Notes: generated from the letters alone by a model not told the origin. DNA of 64,000 nt from Paracoccus onubensis (GCF_003591515.1 NZ_QZCG01000004.1:1-64000); one strand, 5' to 3'; shown: positions 50,130 to 59,686, counted from the first letter of the stretch. Numbers and translations: made by a program.

Positions 50130-52313
50130 ATGCGACGCTCCCGTCTGACCAGCCGCCTGATGGCGACCACCCTGCCTACTGCCTTTCTGGTGGGGTCGGT
50201 CACGGGCACTGCCATCGCCGAGCCGATGATTGCGCGCAACATGTCAACCTATGGCTTGCCCGGCGGGATCGAAACGCCCACTGCAGAGGCTCTGCCCGAC
50301 GGGACGCTTGGCGCGACATTGTCATGGTCGGATTATTCGCAGCGCAACAATATCGTGTTTCAGGCAATGCCGCGACTGACGACGGTGCTGCGCTATTCGC
50401 GCGTCGAAGGGATCAACGACCACAACGATCTGGGCCATATCTGGGACCGTTCCTTCGATCTGCGCTTTCAGGCACTGGATGAATCGGGCTGGCGTCCTGC
50501 CGTTGCGATCGGCTTGCAGGATTTCATGGGCACCGGCGTCTATTCGGGCGAATATATCGTCGCAACCAAGAACATCACGCCGACGATCCGCGCCTCGGCC
50601 GGTCTGGGCTGGGGGCGTCTTGCAGGCAAGACCCGCCCGCTGCTGGAAGACGGCGATCAGGGCGGCAAGCCCCAGATCGACGATTGGTTCACCGGCAGCG
50701 CAAAACCATTCGCGTCCATCTCGTGGCAGGTCAACGACAAGCTGAGCCTTGCCGCCGAATATTCCAACGACGACTACATGCGCGAAACCCGGAACGGCAA
50801 AGACGGTGATCCGGGTCATCTGAATCTCGCCGCCTATTACCGCTTTGGTGAGAATTACGAGGTGGGGCTTTATTCGCTTGGCGGCGAGACCTTCGGTGCG
50901 CAATTCTCGTTCTCGCTGAACCCGCGCAGGTCCCCCTATCCTTCCGGGTTGGAAAAGGCCCCTGCCCCGGTTCGCCCTCGTCCGGCTGTCAGTGCCGATC
51001 CCGAAGGCTGGTCGGGCCAGTGGGCCCAGGATCCGACAGCGCAGCCGGCCATTCAGACGGCACTTGGCGATGCGCTTGCCAAGGAAGGGCAGGTTCTGGA
51101 ATCCATGGCGCTTTCCGCAAACCGGGCCGAAGTGCGCATCCAGAACAAGCGTTATATTCAACAGGCCGAAGCGATCGGCCGGACTGCGCGGCTGATGACC
51201 CGGGCGCTGCCGCCCTCGGTCGAGACATTGGTCATCACGTCTTCCGCGGACGGGGTACCGACCTCCTCGGTGACGCTGAACCGCGCCGATGTCGAACGGC
51301 TGGAGAATACGCAGGCGGGCAAGATCGCCGATGCGGCTGTGCTGACCGACGCCCGTCCCTATCCGGGCGATCTGGTGATGTCCGACGATCTGTATCCGCG
51401 CTTCCGCTGGAGCATCGGCCCCTATTTCGATCTGGGCCTGTTCGATCCCGGCGAGCCGCTGCGCTATGAAGTCGGCGCCGAGGCACGGGCAAGCTATGAA
51501 TTCATGCCGGGGCTGATCCTGACTGGCGCATTGCGGCAACGCGCATTTGGCAGCATTGACCAGAAAGGTCCGGGCATCCCGGGACAGCGCGGCGAGCATT
51601 ACACGCCCGAGGAATACGAGGCCGATCCAAGCCTTGAAACTTCACCGGAAGGTGTCCCACGCGTTCGCTCGGATTCGCGGATGTATCGCAGCGACAGCCC
51701 GACCATCCCGGAACTCACGCTGGCATGGTATGCGCGGCCCAGCGACACGATCTATACCCGCGTCACCGCCGGTCTTCTGGAACGCGCCTATGGCGGCGTC
51801 TCGGCTGAAGCGCTGTGGAAGCCTGTCAATTCGCCTCTGGCGCTCGGTATCGAGATCAACCGGGTCCGCAAACGCGATTTCGAGGATGTGTTCGGCTTCC
51901 GCGATTACGAGGTCACCACCGGCCATATCTCGGCCTATTACGAATTCACCGAAGGTTTCGCACAGGGCTTCACGGCGCAGCTTGATGTCGGCCAGTATCT
52001 TGCCGGGGACAAGGGCGCCACGATCAGTCTGACGCGCGAATTCGCCAATGGCTGGCGGATCGGGGCATTCGCCACGAAAACCGACCTGAGCGAAGACGAA
52101 TTCGGCGAAGGTTCCTTTGACAAGGGTATCACCATGTCGATCCCGATTTCCTGGGCGACTGGCCAGCCCTCGCGTCAACGCGCAAGCAGCACCTTGCGGT
52201 CGCTGTCACGCGATGGCGGTGCGCGGGTCGATGTGAATGGCCGGCTTTACGAAAAGGTTCGCGACAGCCATTCCGTGAAACTCTATGAAGGCTGGGGAAG
52301 GTTCTGGAGATGA
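50130..52313 (+). CDS. yjbH: YjbH-domain exopolysaccharide outer-membrane protein
   Basis: This 727-residue protein has a signal peptide (TSRLMATTLPTAFLVGSVTGTA) and then the YjbH pattern: STYGLPGGIETPTAEALPDG at the mature start, repeated beta-strands (VLRYSRVEGIND, ALNPRRSP-like and FRDYEVTTGHISAYYEF), and a C-terminal beta-rich end. YjbH/GfcD proteins are outer-membrane beta-barrels in exopolysaccharide or group 4 capsule secretion. The ATG at 50130 has AAGG upstream. It overlaps the YjbF-like lipoprotein gene by four bases. Confidence 0.85.
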   Translation: MRRSRLTSRLMATTLPTAFLVGSVTGTAIAEPMIARNMSTYGLPGGIETPTAEALPDGTLGATLSWSDYSQRNNIVFQAMPRLTTVLRYSRVEGINDHNDLGHIWDRSFDLRFQALDESGWRPAVAIGLQDFMGTGVYSGEYIVATKNITPTIRASAGLGWGRLAGKTRPLLEDGDQGGKPQIDDWFTGSAKPFASISWQVNDKLSLAAEYSNDDYMRETRNGKDGDPGHLNLAAYYRFGENYEVGLYSLGGETFGAQFSFSLNPRRSPYPSGLEKAPAPVRPRPAVSADPEGWSGQWAQDPTAQPAIQTALGDALAKEGQVLESMALSANRAEVRIQNKRYIQQAEAIGRTARLMTRALPPSVETLVITSSADGVPTSSVTLNRADVERLENTQAGKIADAAVLTDARPYPGDLVMSDDLYPRFRWSIGPYFDLGLFDPGEPLRYEVGAEARASYEFMPGLILTGALRQRAFGSIDQKGPGIPGQRGEHYTPEEYEADPSLETSPEGVPRVRSDSRMYRSDSPTIPELTLAWYARPSDTIYTRVTAGLLERAYGGVSAEALWKPVNSPLALGIEINRVRKRDFEDVFGFRDYEVTTGHISAYYEFTEGFAQGFTAQLDVGQYLAGDKGATISLTREFANGWRIGAFATKTDLSEDEFGEGSFDKGITMSIPISWATGQPSRQRASSTLRSLSRDGGARVDVNGRLYEKVRDSHSVKLYEGWGRFWR

Positions 52314-52975
52314 GCAAGACAGCGATCAGAAATACCGCCCTCGCCTGTGCGGCAGCCGTGATAGTGTCGGCTTGCGGCAATCAGGGCGATGACCAGAACG
52401 CCAGCCCTTTCGCGATCGCGGCCAAGACCACGGCGCAAGCGGTCGCGGCCCGGCGCGCAGCGAATAACGAACCGGCAGCGCCTCCGAAAACCCCGGAACA
52501 GATGGCCGCCGAGGCATTGCGGGTCAATCCGGGGCCGTTGATCATGGTCGGATTCGAATCCCTTGGCCGGACGCAGGTCATGGCATTGACTCAGGAAAAC
52601 GGGGGAATGCGCACCTATATGACGCCCGCAGAAGAGGCGTTGATCATGCGGGGGGGCATGGTGACGGGAACGCGCGGATTGGGCAACGACCTGTCGGTCG
52701 CAGAACCGGGAACCGAGGCATTGATCCGGGCCAGCCGTACGGGCAGCGCAAGGCGTGTCATGCATTACTACAGCGGCGACGGGCTGGAGCGTCCGATCGA
52801 TTTCAATTGCACCGTGGCAGCGGGGCCCAATCCTTCGGTCATGGCTGAAAGCTGCGAAGGCCACGGCATCAGCTTCCAGAACAGCTTCATGGTGCAAGGC
52901 GGGCAGATCCCGGTCTCGCGCCAATGGCTTGGCCCGGCATTGGGATATGTGACCATCCAGACATTGCGGCCCTGA
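52310..52975 (+). CDS. yjbF: YjbF-family lipoprotein
   Basis: This 221-residue protein has a lipoprotein signal ending in VSAC (near residue 22). The mature domain carries PGPLIMVGFESLGRTQVMAL and GMRTYMTPAEEALIMRGGMV, then a Cys pair (FNCTVAAGP, AESCEGHG) and a final VQGGQIPVSRQWLGPALGY. These match YjbF/GfcB proteins that work with YjbH in polysaccharide export. It is followed by a hairpin terminator. No glycosyltransferases lie nearby, so the export partners are elsewhere. Confidence 0.83.
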   Translation: MSKTAIRNTALACAAAVIVSACGNQGDDQNASPFAIAAKTTAQAVAARRAANNEPAAPPKTPEQMAAEALRVNPGPLIMVGFESLGRTQVMALTQENGGMRTYMTPAEEALIMRGGMVTGTRGLGNDLSVAEPGTEALIRASRTGSARRVMHYYSGDGLERPIDFNCTVAAGPNPSVMAESCEGHGISFQNSFMVQGGQIPVSRQWLGPALGYVTIQTLRP

Positions 52976-53031
52976 CAAAGCCGGCATCGCGCCCGGATGC
53001 AAAATCCACAAATCATGCCGCATTAACCGTC

Positions 53032-53069
53032 ACGAGAAAAGGTGAGGCGCTTCGACCCCACCTTTTCGT
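53032..53069. terminator. Bidirectional terminator after yjbF
   Basis: GAAAAGGTG (53036-53044) pairs with CACCTTTTC (53059-53067), and ACG/CGT extend the stem. A-rich and T-rich flanks on opposite strands let it serve both yjbF and the leftward rpiB-like gene, which converge here. Confidence 0.6.
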
Positions 53070-53105
53070 CACTGAAGGATCACATGCGGCAAACTATCCC
53101 CGTTG

Positions 53106-53567
53106 TCAGGCTTTGTTATATTTCGCGTCAACCTGATCTATCGCGTCAACATTACCCGCCGAGCGGCCATTCGCGTCGAAATTCATCGTCTCCGCCAGCC
53201 ACGCGTCGGCAATTGCCTTGGCGAGTTCCGGCCCTATGACCCGTGCGCCCATAGTAATGATCTGGGCGTTGTTAGAGAGCGCCGCGCGCTCGGCGGAGTA
53301 GGTATCATGGGTCAAGGCGGCCCGGATACCCGGCACCTTGTTGGCCGAGATGCAGACGCCGATGCCGGTGCCGCAGACCAGAATGGCGCGGTCATAGACC
53401 CCCGACAGAACCTCACTTGCCACGCGGTCGGACAGATTGGCATAGAACGGATCGGCGCCGGCATCGGTGCGCGAGATCTCGGCCACCTCGTGCTTGTCCT
53501 TCAGATGATCGGCCAACAGTTTGGCGAGACCTTCACCGGCGCTGTCTCCTGCGATTGCAAGCTTCAT
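53106..53567 (-). CDS. eryI: RpiB-like isomerase, probable EryI
   Basis: This 153-residue sugar-phosphate isomerase of the RpiB/LacAB fold begins [29 protein letters not shown] replaces the GSDHAGF/Y block of standard RpiB. The catalytic Cys is in [20 protein letters not shown]. Its place right after a TpiA-like gene and a DeoR gene copies the Brucella-type trio, in which EryI interconverts D-erythrulose 4-phosphate and D-erythrose 4-phosphate in erythritol breakdown. No eryABC kinase or dehydrogenase genes are in the window, so the full pathway is unproven. Confidence 0.75.
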   Translation of the reverse strand: MKLAIAGDSAGEGLAKLLADHLKDKHEVAEISRTDAGADPFYANLSDRVASEVLSGVYDRAILVCGTGIGVCISANKVPGIRAALTHDTYSAERAALSNNAQIITMGARVIGPELAKAIADAWLAETMNFDANGRSAGNVDAIDQVDAKYNKA

Positions 53568-53578
53568 GTCTTTCTCCT

Positions 53579-54340
53579 TTATAATGTGGCGGCGCAACGG
53601 GCGAGAATGTCGAGATAACCTTCGACCTTCCATGCCGAGCGCCCGATGAACAGCCCGTCGATATGCGGGCAGGCGATCAGTTCCTCGCAATTTCCCGGAT
53701 TGACCGAGCCGCCATAGAGACAGGGCACCCGGCGGCCCAGAACCTCGCGGGCGACCGAGACGATCTCGGCCTGTCTTGCATCGGCATAATCCGAGGTCGC
53801 GGGAATGCCGTTTTCGCCAATCGCCCAGACCGGCTCGTAAGCCAGCAGGATCCCGGCGGATGTCTGTTCGGGTGACAGTTTCCCAAGCGCCGCACGCGTT
53901 TGCGCCTCAAGCACCTCGCTGGCACGGCCCTCTTGCCGCTGGGCCAGGGTTTCTCCGATACAGATCAGCGGGATAAGGCCATGCCGGATGGCAGCTTCGG
54001 CCTTGAGGCCGACGGTTTCATCGGTTTCTCCGAAATGCTCGCGCCGCTCGGAATGCCCGAGTTCGACGATATCCATCCCGCAATCGGTCAGCATCCGCGG
54101 CGAAACCTCGCCCGTCCATGCGCCCTCATCGGCCCAATGCATATTCTGCGCTCCGACCTTGACGCTGGTTTGCGCCAATAGCGACTTGACCTCGCGAATG
54201 GCGGTGAACGGGGGAATAACAAATCTCTGGATACGAGGATCCCGGTCGGCATCCGCCGCCGCCAGGGCTTCCGCAAAGCTGCTTGCCTCGGCTAGTGTCT
54301 TGTTCATTTTCCAGCTTGTGCCAACCCAGAAATCCGCCAT
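53579..54340 (-). CDS. eryH: TpiA-like isomerase, probable EryH
   Basis: This 253-residue TIM-barrel isomerase has the His region [17 protein letters not shown] and [16 protein letters not shown] with the catalytic Glu. The usual GNWKMN start reads [10 protein letters not shown], with Ser where Asn is normal. That altered start is characteristic of the second TpiA-type protein in erythritol clusters (L-erythrulose 1-phosphate isomerase). ATG 54340 is picked for the AGGA before it; its start overlaps the end of deoR. It is likely not the main triose-phosphate isomerase. Confidence 0.75.
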   Translation of the reverse strand: MADFWVGTSWKMNKTLAEASSFAEALAAADADRDPRIQRFVIPPFTAIREVKSLLAQTSVKVGAQNMHWADEGAWTGEVSPRMLTDCGMDIVELGHSERREHFGETDETVGLKAEAAIRHGLIPLICIGETLAQRQEGRASEVLEAQTRAALGKLSPEQTSAGILLAYEPVWAIGENGIPATSDYADARQAEIVSVAREVLGRRVPCLYGGSVNPGNCEELIACPHIDGLFIGRSAWKVEGYLDILARCAATL

Positions 54341-54344
54341 TTTC

Positions 54345-55109
54345 CTAATCCTTTGCAATAGTCACTTGCAGCCCTGCCCCGGCGATTGCATCGCGGCTCT
54401 CGACCGACGGCGATGCATCGGTAATGATGGCATCGAATTCGGCCAGATCGGCAAGCAGATGCAACGCCGGACGGCCAAATCTGCGATGATTGACAAGCAG
54501 GACGGAGCGTCCCGCCGCCCCGATCATGGCGCGTTTGGCCTGTACCGCCGCGTCGTCCATATGGAATGCCTGCAACCCTGCCACGGCAGGAGTCGATATG
54601 AAGGCCAGATCGGCGCGCAAGCGTGACAATGCCGTTTCCGTAACAACTCCGAAAAACCCGTTGAATTTGGCGCTGTACTCGCCCCCCAGGGCAATCAGGG
54701 TCATGCGGGGCAGACCCTTCAACCTGTCGATGACCGCGGCATTGTTGGTGATCACCGTCAGAGGTGCTTTCTCGGGCAGCCGCGCGCCCAGAACCGCCGC
54801 CATCGATCCGTCATTGATCATCACCGTCATCCCCGGCTCGATCAGATCGAGCGCAGCGGTCGCCATCCGGGCTTTGGCATCGGCATCCTGCAATTCGCGA
54901 ATCCGGAAATCGCTTTCGAATCTGGTGCCGGTTTCGATGGTGGCTCCGCCGCGCATCTTCCGCAGCAGGCCCGCCTGTTCAAGATCGTCCAGATCCCGGT
55001 GAATGGTCATTTTGGAGACGCCGAAACGATCGGCAAGTTCATCCAGCCCGACAGCCCGCGCCTCGATCAGAAAATCCATGATCGCCTGCCTGCGTCCGTC
55101 GCGTTTCAA
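54345..55109 (-). CDS. DeoR-family sugar-phosphate regulator
   Basis: This 254-residue repressor has the DeoR helix-turn-helix LDELADRFGVSKMTIHRDLD near residue 25 and the effector domain with TVITNNAAVID and ISTPAVAGLQAFHMDDA. The TTG at 55109 is the best start: AGGAGG lies six bases before it, giving LKRDGRRQAIMDF; ATG 55157 would lie in the operator-like palindrome. It probably represses its own operon with the two isomerase genes until a polyol phosphate builds up. Confidence 0.85.
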   Translation of the reverse strand: MKRDGRRQAIMDFLIEARAVGLDELADRFGVSKMTIHRDLDDLEQAGLLRKMRGGATIETGTRFESDFRIRELQDADAKARMATAALDLIEPGMTVMINDGSMAAVLGARLPEKAPLTVITNNAAVIDRLKGLPRMTLIALGGEYSAKFNGFFGVVTETALSRLRADLAFISTPAVAGLQAFHMDDAAVQAKRAMIGAAGRSVLLVNHRRFGRPALHLLADLAEFDAIITDASPSVESRDAIAGAGLQVTIAKD

Positions 55110-55144
55110 CAACCGCCTCCTATGTGGTGCCGCCGGTTTGTAAC

Positions 55145-55184
55145 ACAAAAACATCATAATTCAACATAAATTATGTGATTTTGT
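55145..55184. promoter_or_regulatory. Operator-like palindrome upstream of deoR
   Basis: CATAATT (55155-55161) and AATTATG (55169-55175) form a perfect 7-bp inverted repeat with a 7-base spacer, and similarity extends outward (ACAAAAACAT versus TGATTTTGT). It sits in an AT-rich gap between deoR and hcp, a natural place for autoregulation by DeoR. Confidence 0.55.
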
Positions 55185-55446
55185 TAATCAAACTGTGATA
55201 TTTGAATTCGCCTGACAAGCGGGCCTGCCGAAACAACTTCAACGCCGCAGCATCCCGACGACGCGGCACAACTTCAATATCTATACATTCGCGGGAAATA
55301 GCGCAAAAAATGCCCGTAGTTGCCCTAACGTCAAGATGGATGCAGGCGACAAAACATGATAGCTTCCTCGCAGGCTGTCTGGACGATAAGACTCTGATGA
55401 TGATCGGGCGGCTTTCATCATATGCCATAACTCGGGGAAGATTTTC

Positions 55447-55944
55447 ATGGCTGTCGATATTTTTCTGAAGCTCTCGAATAACATCAAAGGTGAATCGCAG
55501 GACGACAAGCACCGCGACGAGATCGATGTTCTGGCATGGAACTGGGGTCTGACCCAGTCCGGCACGACGCATATCGGCTCGGGTGGCGGCGGCGGCAAGG
55601 TCAATGTGCAGGACATTACCCTGACCAAATATGTCGATCTGGCCACCAATGACCTGATCAAGCGCGCCACCTCGGGCGAGCATATAGAGAATGGCGAGTT
55701 GATCGTCCGCAAATCGGGCGGGGCTGCACCGGTCGAGTATTTCCGGATCAAGATGGAAAACATCATGATCACCAGCTACAATACCGGTGGCGCCAAGGAT
55801 GGTCTGGATCGCATTCAAGAAACCCTGACGCTGAATTTCCGCAAATTCGAAGTGCTCTATACCTTGCAGGAAGATTCAGGGGCGGCCGGCGCCGAAACCC
55901 TGGCCGGCTGGGATATCGCCGAAAACAAGGAATGGAGCGCGTAA
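55447..55944 (+). CDS. hcp: Hcp-family type VI secretion protein, orphan
   Basis: This 165-residue protein begins MAVDIFLKLSNNIKGES with the Hcp blocks IDVLAWNWGLTQSGT and INVQDITLTKYVDLAT-like (VNVQDITLTKYVDLAT), followed by PVEYFRIKMENIMITSY and LTLNFRKFEVLYTLQ. Hcp hexamers form the inner tube of the type VI secretion machine and can carry effectors. No other T6SS gene lies within the window, so this is an isolated copy. It has its own promoter region and a strong terminator at 55973. Confidence 0.88.
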   Translation: MAVDIFLKLSNNIKGESQDDKHRDEIDVLAWNWGLTQSGTTHIGSGGGGGKVNVQDITLTKYVDLATNDLIKRATSGEHIENGELIVRKSGGAAPVEYFRIKMENIMITSYNTGGAKDGLDRIQETLTLNFRKFEVLYTLQEDSGAAGAETLAGWDIAENKEWSA

Positions 55945-55972
55945 GCCGCCATTTCGATCAATATCTCATGAC

Positions 55973-56002
55973 AGGCCGGAACAGCGATGTTCCGGCCTTT
56001 TT
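55973..56002 (+). terminator. Strong terminator after hcp
   Basis: AGGCCGGAACA (55973-55983) pairs with TGTTCCGGCCT (55988-55998) around a GCGA tetraloop, then TTTT. A classic intrinsic terminator. Confidence 0.92.
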
Positions 56003-56108
56003 CTATCCACCCGGCCATTCATGACAACCATCTGACGATCATGTCGCGCAAGCCTTGCGGGAGCCGACATTAGGGTCCAAATCTAGGGGAACTGGGAAAG
56101 GACCAAAT

Positions 56109-57926
56109 ATGACATTGAAAGCGACATTCGATTCCCGCGATGCGGCGAAAGGCAACGATCTGGGACAATTGCCCGAATGGGATCTGAGCGACCTCTACCC
56201 CGCTCCGGACTCCGCCGAACTGAGCGAGGATATCGAAAAGCTCGCGCGCGACGTCGCGGATTTTGCCAAGGCATACAAAGGCAGGCTTGCAGAGTTGTCT
56301 GCCTCGGAGATGCTGGCCTGTATCGAGAGCTATGAACGGATCGACATCATCGCAGGCCGGATCATGTCATATGCCGGATTGCGCTATTATCAGAACACGA
56401 CTGATGCGGAACGCGCCAAGATGCTGGGCGATCTGCAAGGCCGGATCACCGACATCACAACGCCTCTGGTATTCTTCAGTCTGGAATTCAACCGTATACC
56501 GGACGAAACATATAACACGCTCTTTTCCGCCGCTGATGGTCCTGCCCGCTACAAGCCTGTCTTCGACCGGATGCGCGCAATGCGCCCGCATCAACTTTCG
56601 GATGAACTGGAGCAATTTCTTCACGACAATTCCGTCGTCGGCGCGGCCGCCTGGAACCGACTGTTCGATGAAACGACCGCAGCCCTGGAATTCGAGGTAG
56701 ACGGCGAAACGCTGGGAATCGAAGCGACGCTTGATCGCCTGACCGATCACGACCGGAACCGGCGCGAAACCGCAGCGCATGCGCTTGCCAACGTTTTCCA
56801 AAAGAATATCAAGCTCTTCTCCCGCGTCCACAATACGCTGGCCAAGGAAAAGGCCATCGAGGACAAATGGCGCAAGATGCCCACGCCCCAATACGGCCGG
56901 CATTTGTCGAACCATGTCGAGCCGGAAGTGGTCGAGGCGCTGCGCAATGCGGTAACGGCGGCCTATCCACGTCTGTCGCATCGCTATTATGCCCTGAAGG
57001 CGAAATGGCTGGGGCTGGATAAGCTGCAGGTCTGGGACCGGAATGCCCCCCTGCCCACGGACGCGCCCCGGACCATCGGCTGGGACGAGGCGCGCAGCAC
57101 CGTTCTGGACGCCTATGCGGGGTTTTCACCCCGACTGGCCGAACTGGCCGAGCCGTTCTTTGATCGCGGCTGGATCGATGCGGGCGTCAAGCCCGGCAAG
57201 GCACCGGGCGCTTTCGCCCATCCGACGGTGACCACCGCGCACCCTTATGTGCTTTTGAATTATCTGGGCAAGCCACGTGACGTGATGACCCTTGCGCACG
57301 AGCTTGGTCACGGTGTGCATCAGCGTCTCGCAGCGGATCAGGGCGAATTGCTGGCAGCCACGCCATTGACGCTTGCCGAAACGGCCTCGGTCTTCGGCGA
57401 GATGCTGACCTTCCGCGCATTGTTGGCCAGAACCACCGATCCTGTACAAAAAAAGGCGCTGCTTGCGGGCAAGGTCGAGGATATGATCAATACCGTGGTG
57501 CGCCAGATCGCCTTCTACGATTTCGAGTGCAAGCTGCATGCGGCCCGCGCCGAGGGAGAACTGACTCCGGACGATATCAACGCGCTGTGGATGTCGGTGC
57601 AGGCGGAATCGCTGGGGCCGGTCTTCGAGTTCATGCCGGGTTACGAGACATTCTGGACCTATGTCCCGCATTTCGTGCATTCGCCCTTCTATGTCTATGC
57701 TTATGCGTTCGGCGATGGGCTGGTGAATGCGCTTTACGCCGCTTATGAGCAGGGTCTGCCCGATTTTCAGGACAAGTATTTCGAAATGCTGACGGCGGGC
57801 GGCTCCAAACATCATAAGGAACTGCTGGAGCCATTCGGACTGGACGCCTCGGATCCGGCGTTCTGGGACAAGGGCTTGTCGATCATCGAGGGTTTCATTG
57901 ATCAGTTGGAAGCACTCGAAGAATGA
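56109..57926 (+). CDS. pepF: Oligoendopeptidase F (M3 family)
   Basis: This 605-residue metallopeptidase cleaves oligopeptides of about 7-17 residues in the cytoplasm. The zinc site HELGHGVHQ lies near residue 400, with the downstream Glu in TPLTLAETASVFGEML. The N-terminal helical region (LPEWDLSDLYPAPDSAELSE) is typical. The ATG at 56109 is used; an earlier in-frame start at 56055 lacks support. A GNAT gene follows with an ATGA overlap. Confidence 0.93.
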   Translation: MTLKATFDSRDAAKGNDLGQLPEWDLSDLYPAPDSAELSEDIEKLARDVADFAKAYKGRLAELSASEMLACIESYERIDIIAGRIMSYAGLRYYQNTTDAERAKMLGDLQGRITDITTPLVFFSLEFNRIPDETYNTLFSAADGPARYKPVFDRMRAMRPHQLSDELEQFLHDNSVVGAAAWNRLFDETTAALEFEVDGETLGIEATLDRLTDHDRNRRETAAHALANVFQKNIKLFSRVHNTLAKEKAIEDKWRKMPTPQYGRHLSNHVEPEVVEALRNAVTAAYPRLSHRYYALKAKWLGLDKLQVWDRNAPLPTDAPRTIGWDEARSTVLDAYAGFSPRLAELAEPFFDRGWIDAGVKPGKAPGAFAHPTVTTAHPYVLLNYLGKPRDVMTLAHELGHGVHQRLAADQGELLAATPLTLAETASVFGEMLTFRALLARTTDPVQKKALLAGKVEDMINTVVRQIAFYDFECKLHAARAEGELTPDDINALWMSVQAESLGPVFEFMPGYETFWTYVPHFVHSPFYVYAYAFGDGLVNALYAAYEQGLPDFQDKYFEMLTAGGSKHHKELLEPFGLDASDPAFWDKGLSIIEGFIDQLEALEE

Positions 57927-58393
57927 TCTCACTGCATCCGCTGAACCGTCGGAAAGCGGATGCGGTGCTGCATATCGCGGTGCGGCCCGATCAGGAGAAA
58001 TTCTCCGGAACGGTGGCGGCGGCATTGGCCGAGCCGGAAACAACGGTCGATCTGCACGAGATCCGCGAGGATGGCCATGCCGTCGGGCTTTTCAAGATCG
58101 ACCACGCCTATCATCTGACCCATGATTTCGCAGCGCCCAAGGATCTGGGACTGCGGGGCATGATCCTGGATCGGAACCGGCAAGGGCGCGGGCTTGGATC
58201 GGCGGCGATGGCTGTGCTGAAAACCTATCTGTCGTCGCGATACCCGGGCCGGGCGCGAGTCTGGCTGACGGTCAATATGGCCAATCCGACGGCCATTGCA
58301 GTCTATCGCAAGGCCGGGTTTACCGAGACTGGCGAAATCTGGTTGCATGGGAACGCCGGGCCGCAGATGATCATGTTCATGTCGTTGGAATAA
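57923..58393 (+). CDS. GNAT-family N-acetyltransferase
   Basis: This 156-residue protein has the GNAT acetyl-CoA motif A in GMILDRNRQGRGLGSAAMAV (the R/Q-x-x-G-x-G/A pattern is RQGRGLGSA) and motif B in NPTAIAVYRKAGFTETGEIW. It overlaps pepF by four bases, so it may modify a peptide product or the enzyme. The substrate is unknown. Confidence 0.82.
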   Translation: MISLHPLNRRKADAVLHIAVRPDQEKFSGTVAAALAEPETTVDLHEIREDGHAVGLFKIDHAYHLTHDFAAPKDLGLRGMILDRNRQGRGLGSAAMAVLKTYLSSRYPGRARVWLTVNMANPTAIAVYRKAGFTETGEIWLHGNAGPQMIMFMSLE

Positions 58394-58394
58394 T

Positions 58395-58462
58395 GGGGGC
58401 TGCCGCCCCCGGCCGTGCCATGCGGCGTGCCCGCCCCCACGGATATTTGGATGAAGAAGAAG
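58395..58462 (+). repeat. Intergenic palindrome plus GAAGAAG element
   Basis: GGGGGC / GCCCCC with loop TGCC (58395-58410) is followed by a C-rich run and GGATATTTGGATGAAGAAGA. The layout matches the element at 25752-25797. It overlaps the upstream frame before the dipeptidase start. Confidence 0.5.
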
Positions 58463-58504
58463 CGGCGGGTTTCGGGAAAAGCTGGACGAAACAGGGGCGG
58501 GGAA

Positions 58505-59686
58505 ATGATCAGGCGGATTTTGACCGGGTTTGGCGTGCTTGTCATGCTGGGGGCGACGGCATTCTTCATCTTCGCGCCGGGCTATGTCGAGCGCGGGCTG
58601 AATCCGACGACCATGCCGGAAGAGGGATGGCCTGTTTCCGATGAGGCAACGGCGCTGCATCAGCGATTGGTCATTGGAGACTGGCATGCGGATTCGCTGC
58701 TATGGGACCGCAATCTGCTGAAACGTGCGGATCGCGGACACACGGATGTTCCAAGGCTCCTTGAGGGCAATGTGGCCTTGCAGGTCTACACGACGGTGAC
58801 GAAAAGTCCTCGCGGGCAGAATTATGATCAGAACAGCACCGAAGCGCCCGACAATATCACACCGCTTTTCATGGGGCAGTTGCGGCCGGTTCGTTCGTGG
58901 TTTTCGCTGCGTGAGCGCGCGCTTGTGCAGGCCGAGGATTTGCAACGGATGGCCAAGAACGCACCCGATCAATTGCGGCTCATCCGCACGCGCGAAGATT
59001 TGGCCGGCTTACTGGACGCCAGAAGGAACGGCGAGCAGGTTCTGGGCGTCATGCTGGGATCAGAGGGCGGGCATCCGCTGGAGGGTGATCTGGCCAATCT
59101 GGATGTTCTTTACGATTCAGGTTTCCGGCTGATGGGACTGACGCATTTCTTCGACAACGAATTGGGCGGTTCCTTGCATGGCGAGGGCGGCAGCGGGGCC
59201 GGGCTGACGGAATTCGGCCATCAGGTCGTCAGGGGCATGATCGAAAAGGGCATGGTCATCGACCTGGCGCATGCTTCGCCGCAGATGGTCCGCGATGTGC
59301 TGGCGATCGAAGGAACGAAGCCGATCCTGTCTCATACCGGCATCCACAATCATTGCGCCAGCCATCGCAATCTGGATGACGATCTGGTGAAGCAGATTGC
59401 CGCCAAGGGCGGCGTCATCGGCATCGGCTTCTGGGCGGATGTCGTCTGCGGCAAGACGCCTGCCGATATTGCCGGGGCGATCCGGGCCGCAATCGCTCTT
59501 GTGGGTGAAGATCATGTCTCGCTGGGGTCGGATTACGACGGATCGGTCAATGCGCCGTTCGACGCCGCGCATTTATCGGCATTGACGCAGGCATTGATGG
59601 ATGCAGGGCTAAGCGAGGCGCAGATTGCAAAGGTCATGGGCGGGAATATGATGCGCTTTCTTGGGGATGTCCTGCCGGAGGCGTGA
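58505..59686 (+). CDS. Membrane-anchored M19 dipeptidase
   Basis: This 393-residue protein starts at ATG 58505 with an N-terminal anchor (IRRILTGFGVLVMLGATAFFIFA). The M19 zinc enzyme follows: VIGDWHADSLLWDRN supplies His-x-Asp ligands, GVMLGSEGGHPLEGD the bridging Glu region, LTHFFDNELGG and VIDLAHASPQ further His residues, and LGSDYDGSVNAPFDA the late Asp. It would cleave dipeptides, possibly D-amino acid types, at the periplasmic face. Confidence 0.88.
   Translation: MIRRILTGFGVLVMLGATAFFIFAPGYVERGLNPTTMPEEGWPVSDEATALHQRLVIGDWHADSLLWDRNLLKRADRGHTDVPRLLEGNVALQVYTTVTKSPRGQNYDQNSTEAPDNITPLFMGQLRPVRSWFSLRERALVQAEDLQRMAKNAPDQLRLIRTREDLAGLLDARRNGEQVLGVMLGSEGGHPLEGDLANLDVLYDSGFRLMGLTHFFDNELGGSLHGEGGSGAGLTEFGHQVVRGMIEKGMVIDLAHASPQMVRDVLAIEGTKPILSHTGIHNHCASHRNLDDDLVKQIAAKGGVIGIGFWADVVCGKTPADIAGAIRAAIALVGEDHVSLGSDYDGSVNAPFDAAHLSALTQALMDAGLSEAQIAKVMGGNMMRFLGDVLPEA

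Noticed and set aside
55202..55468. 88-codon plus frame before hcp
   Set aside because: It overlaps the hcp start in another frame, lacks a ribosome binding site and contains the likely hcp promoter region.
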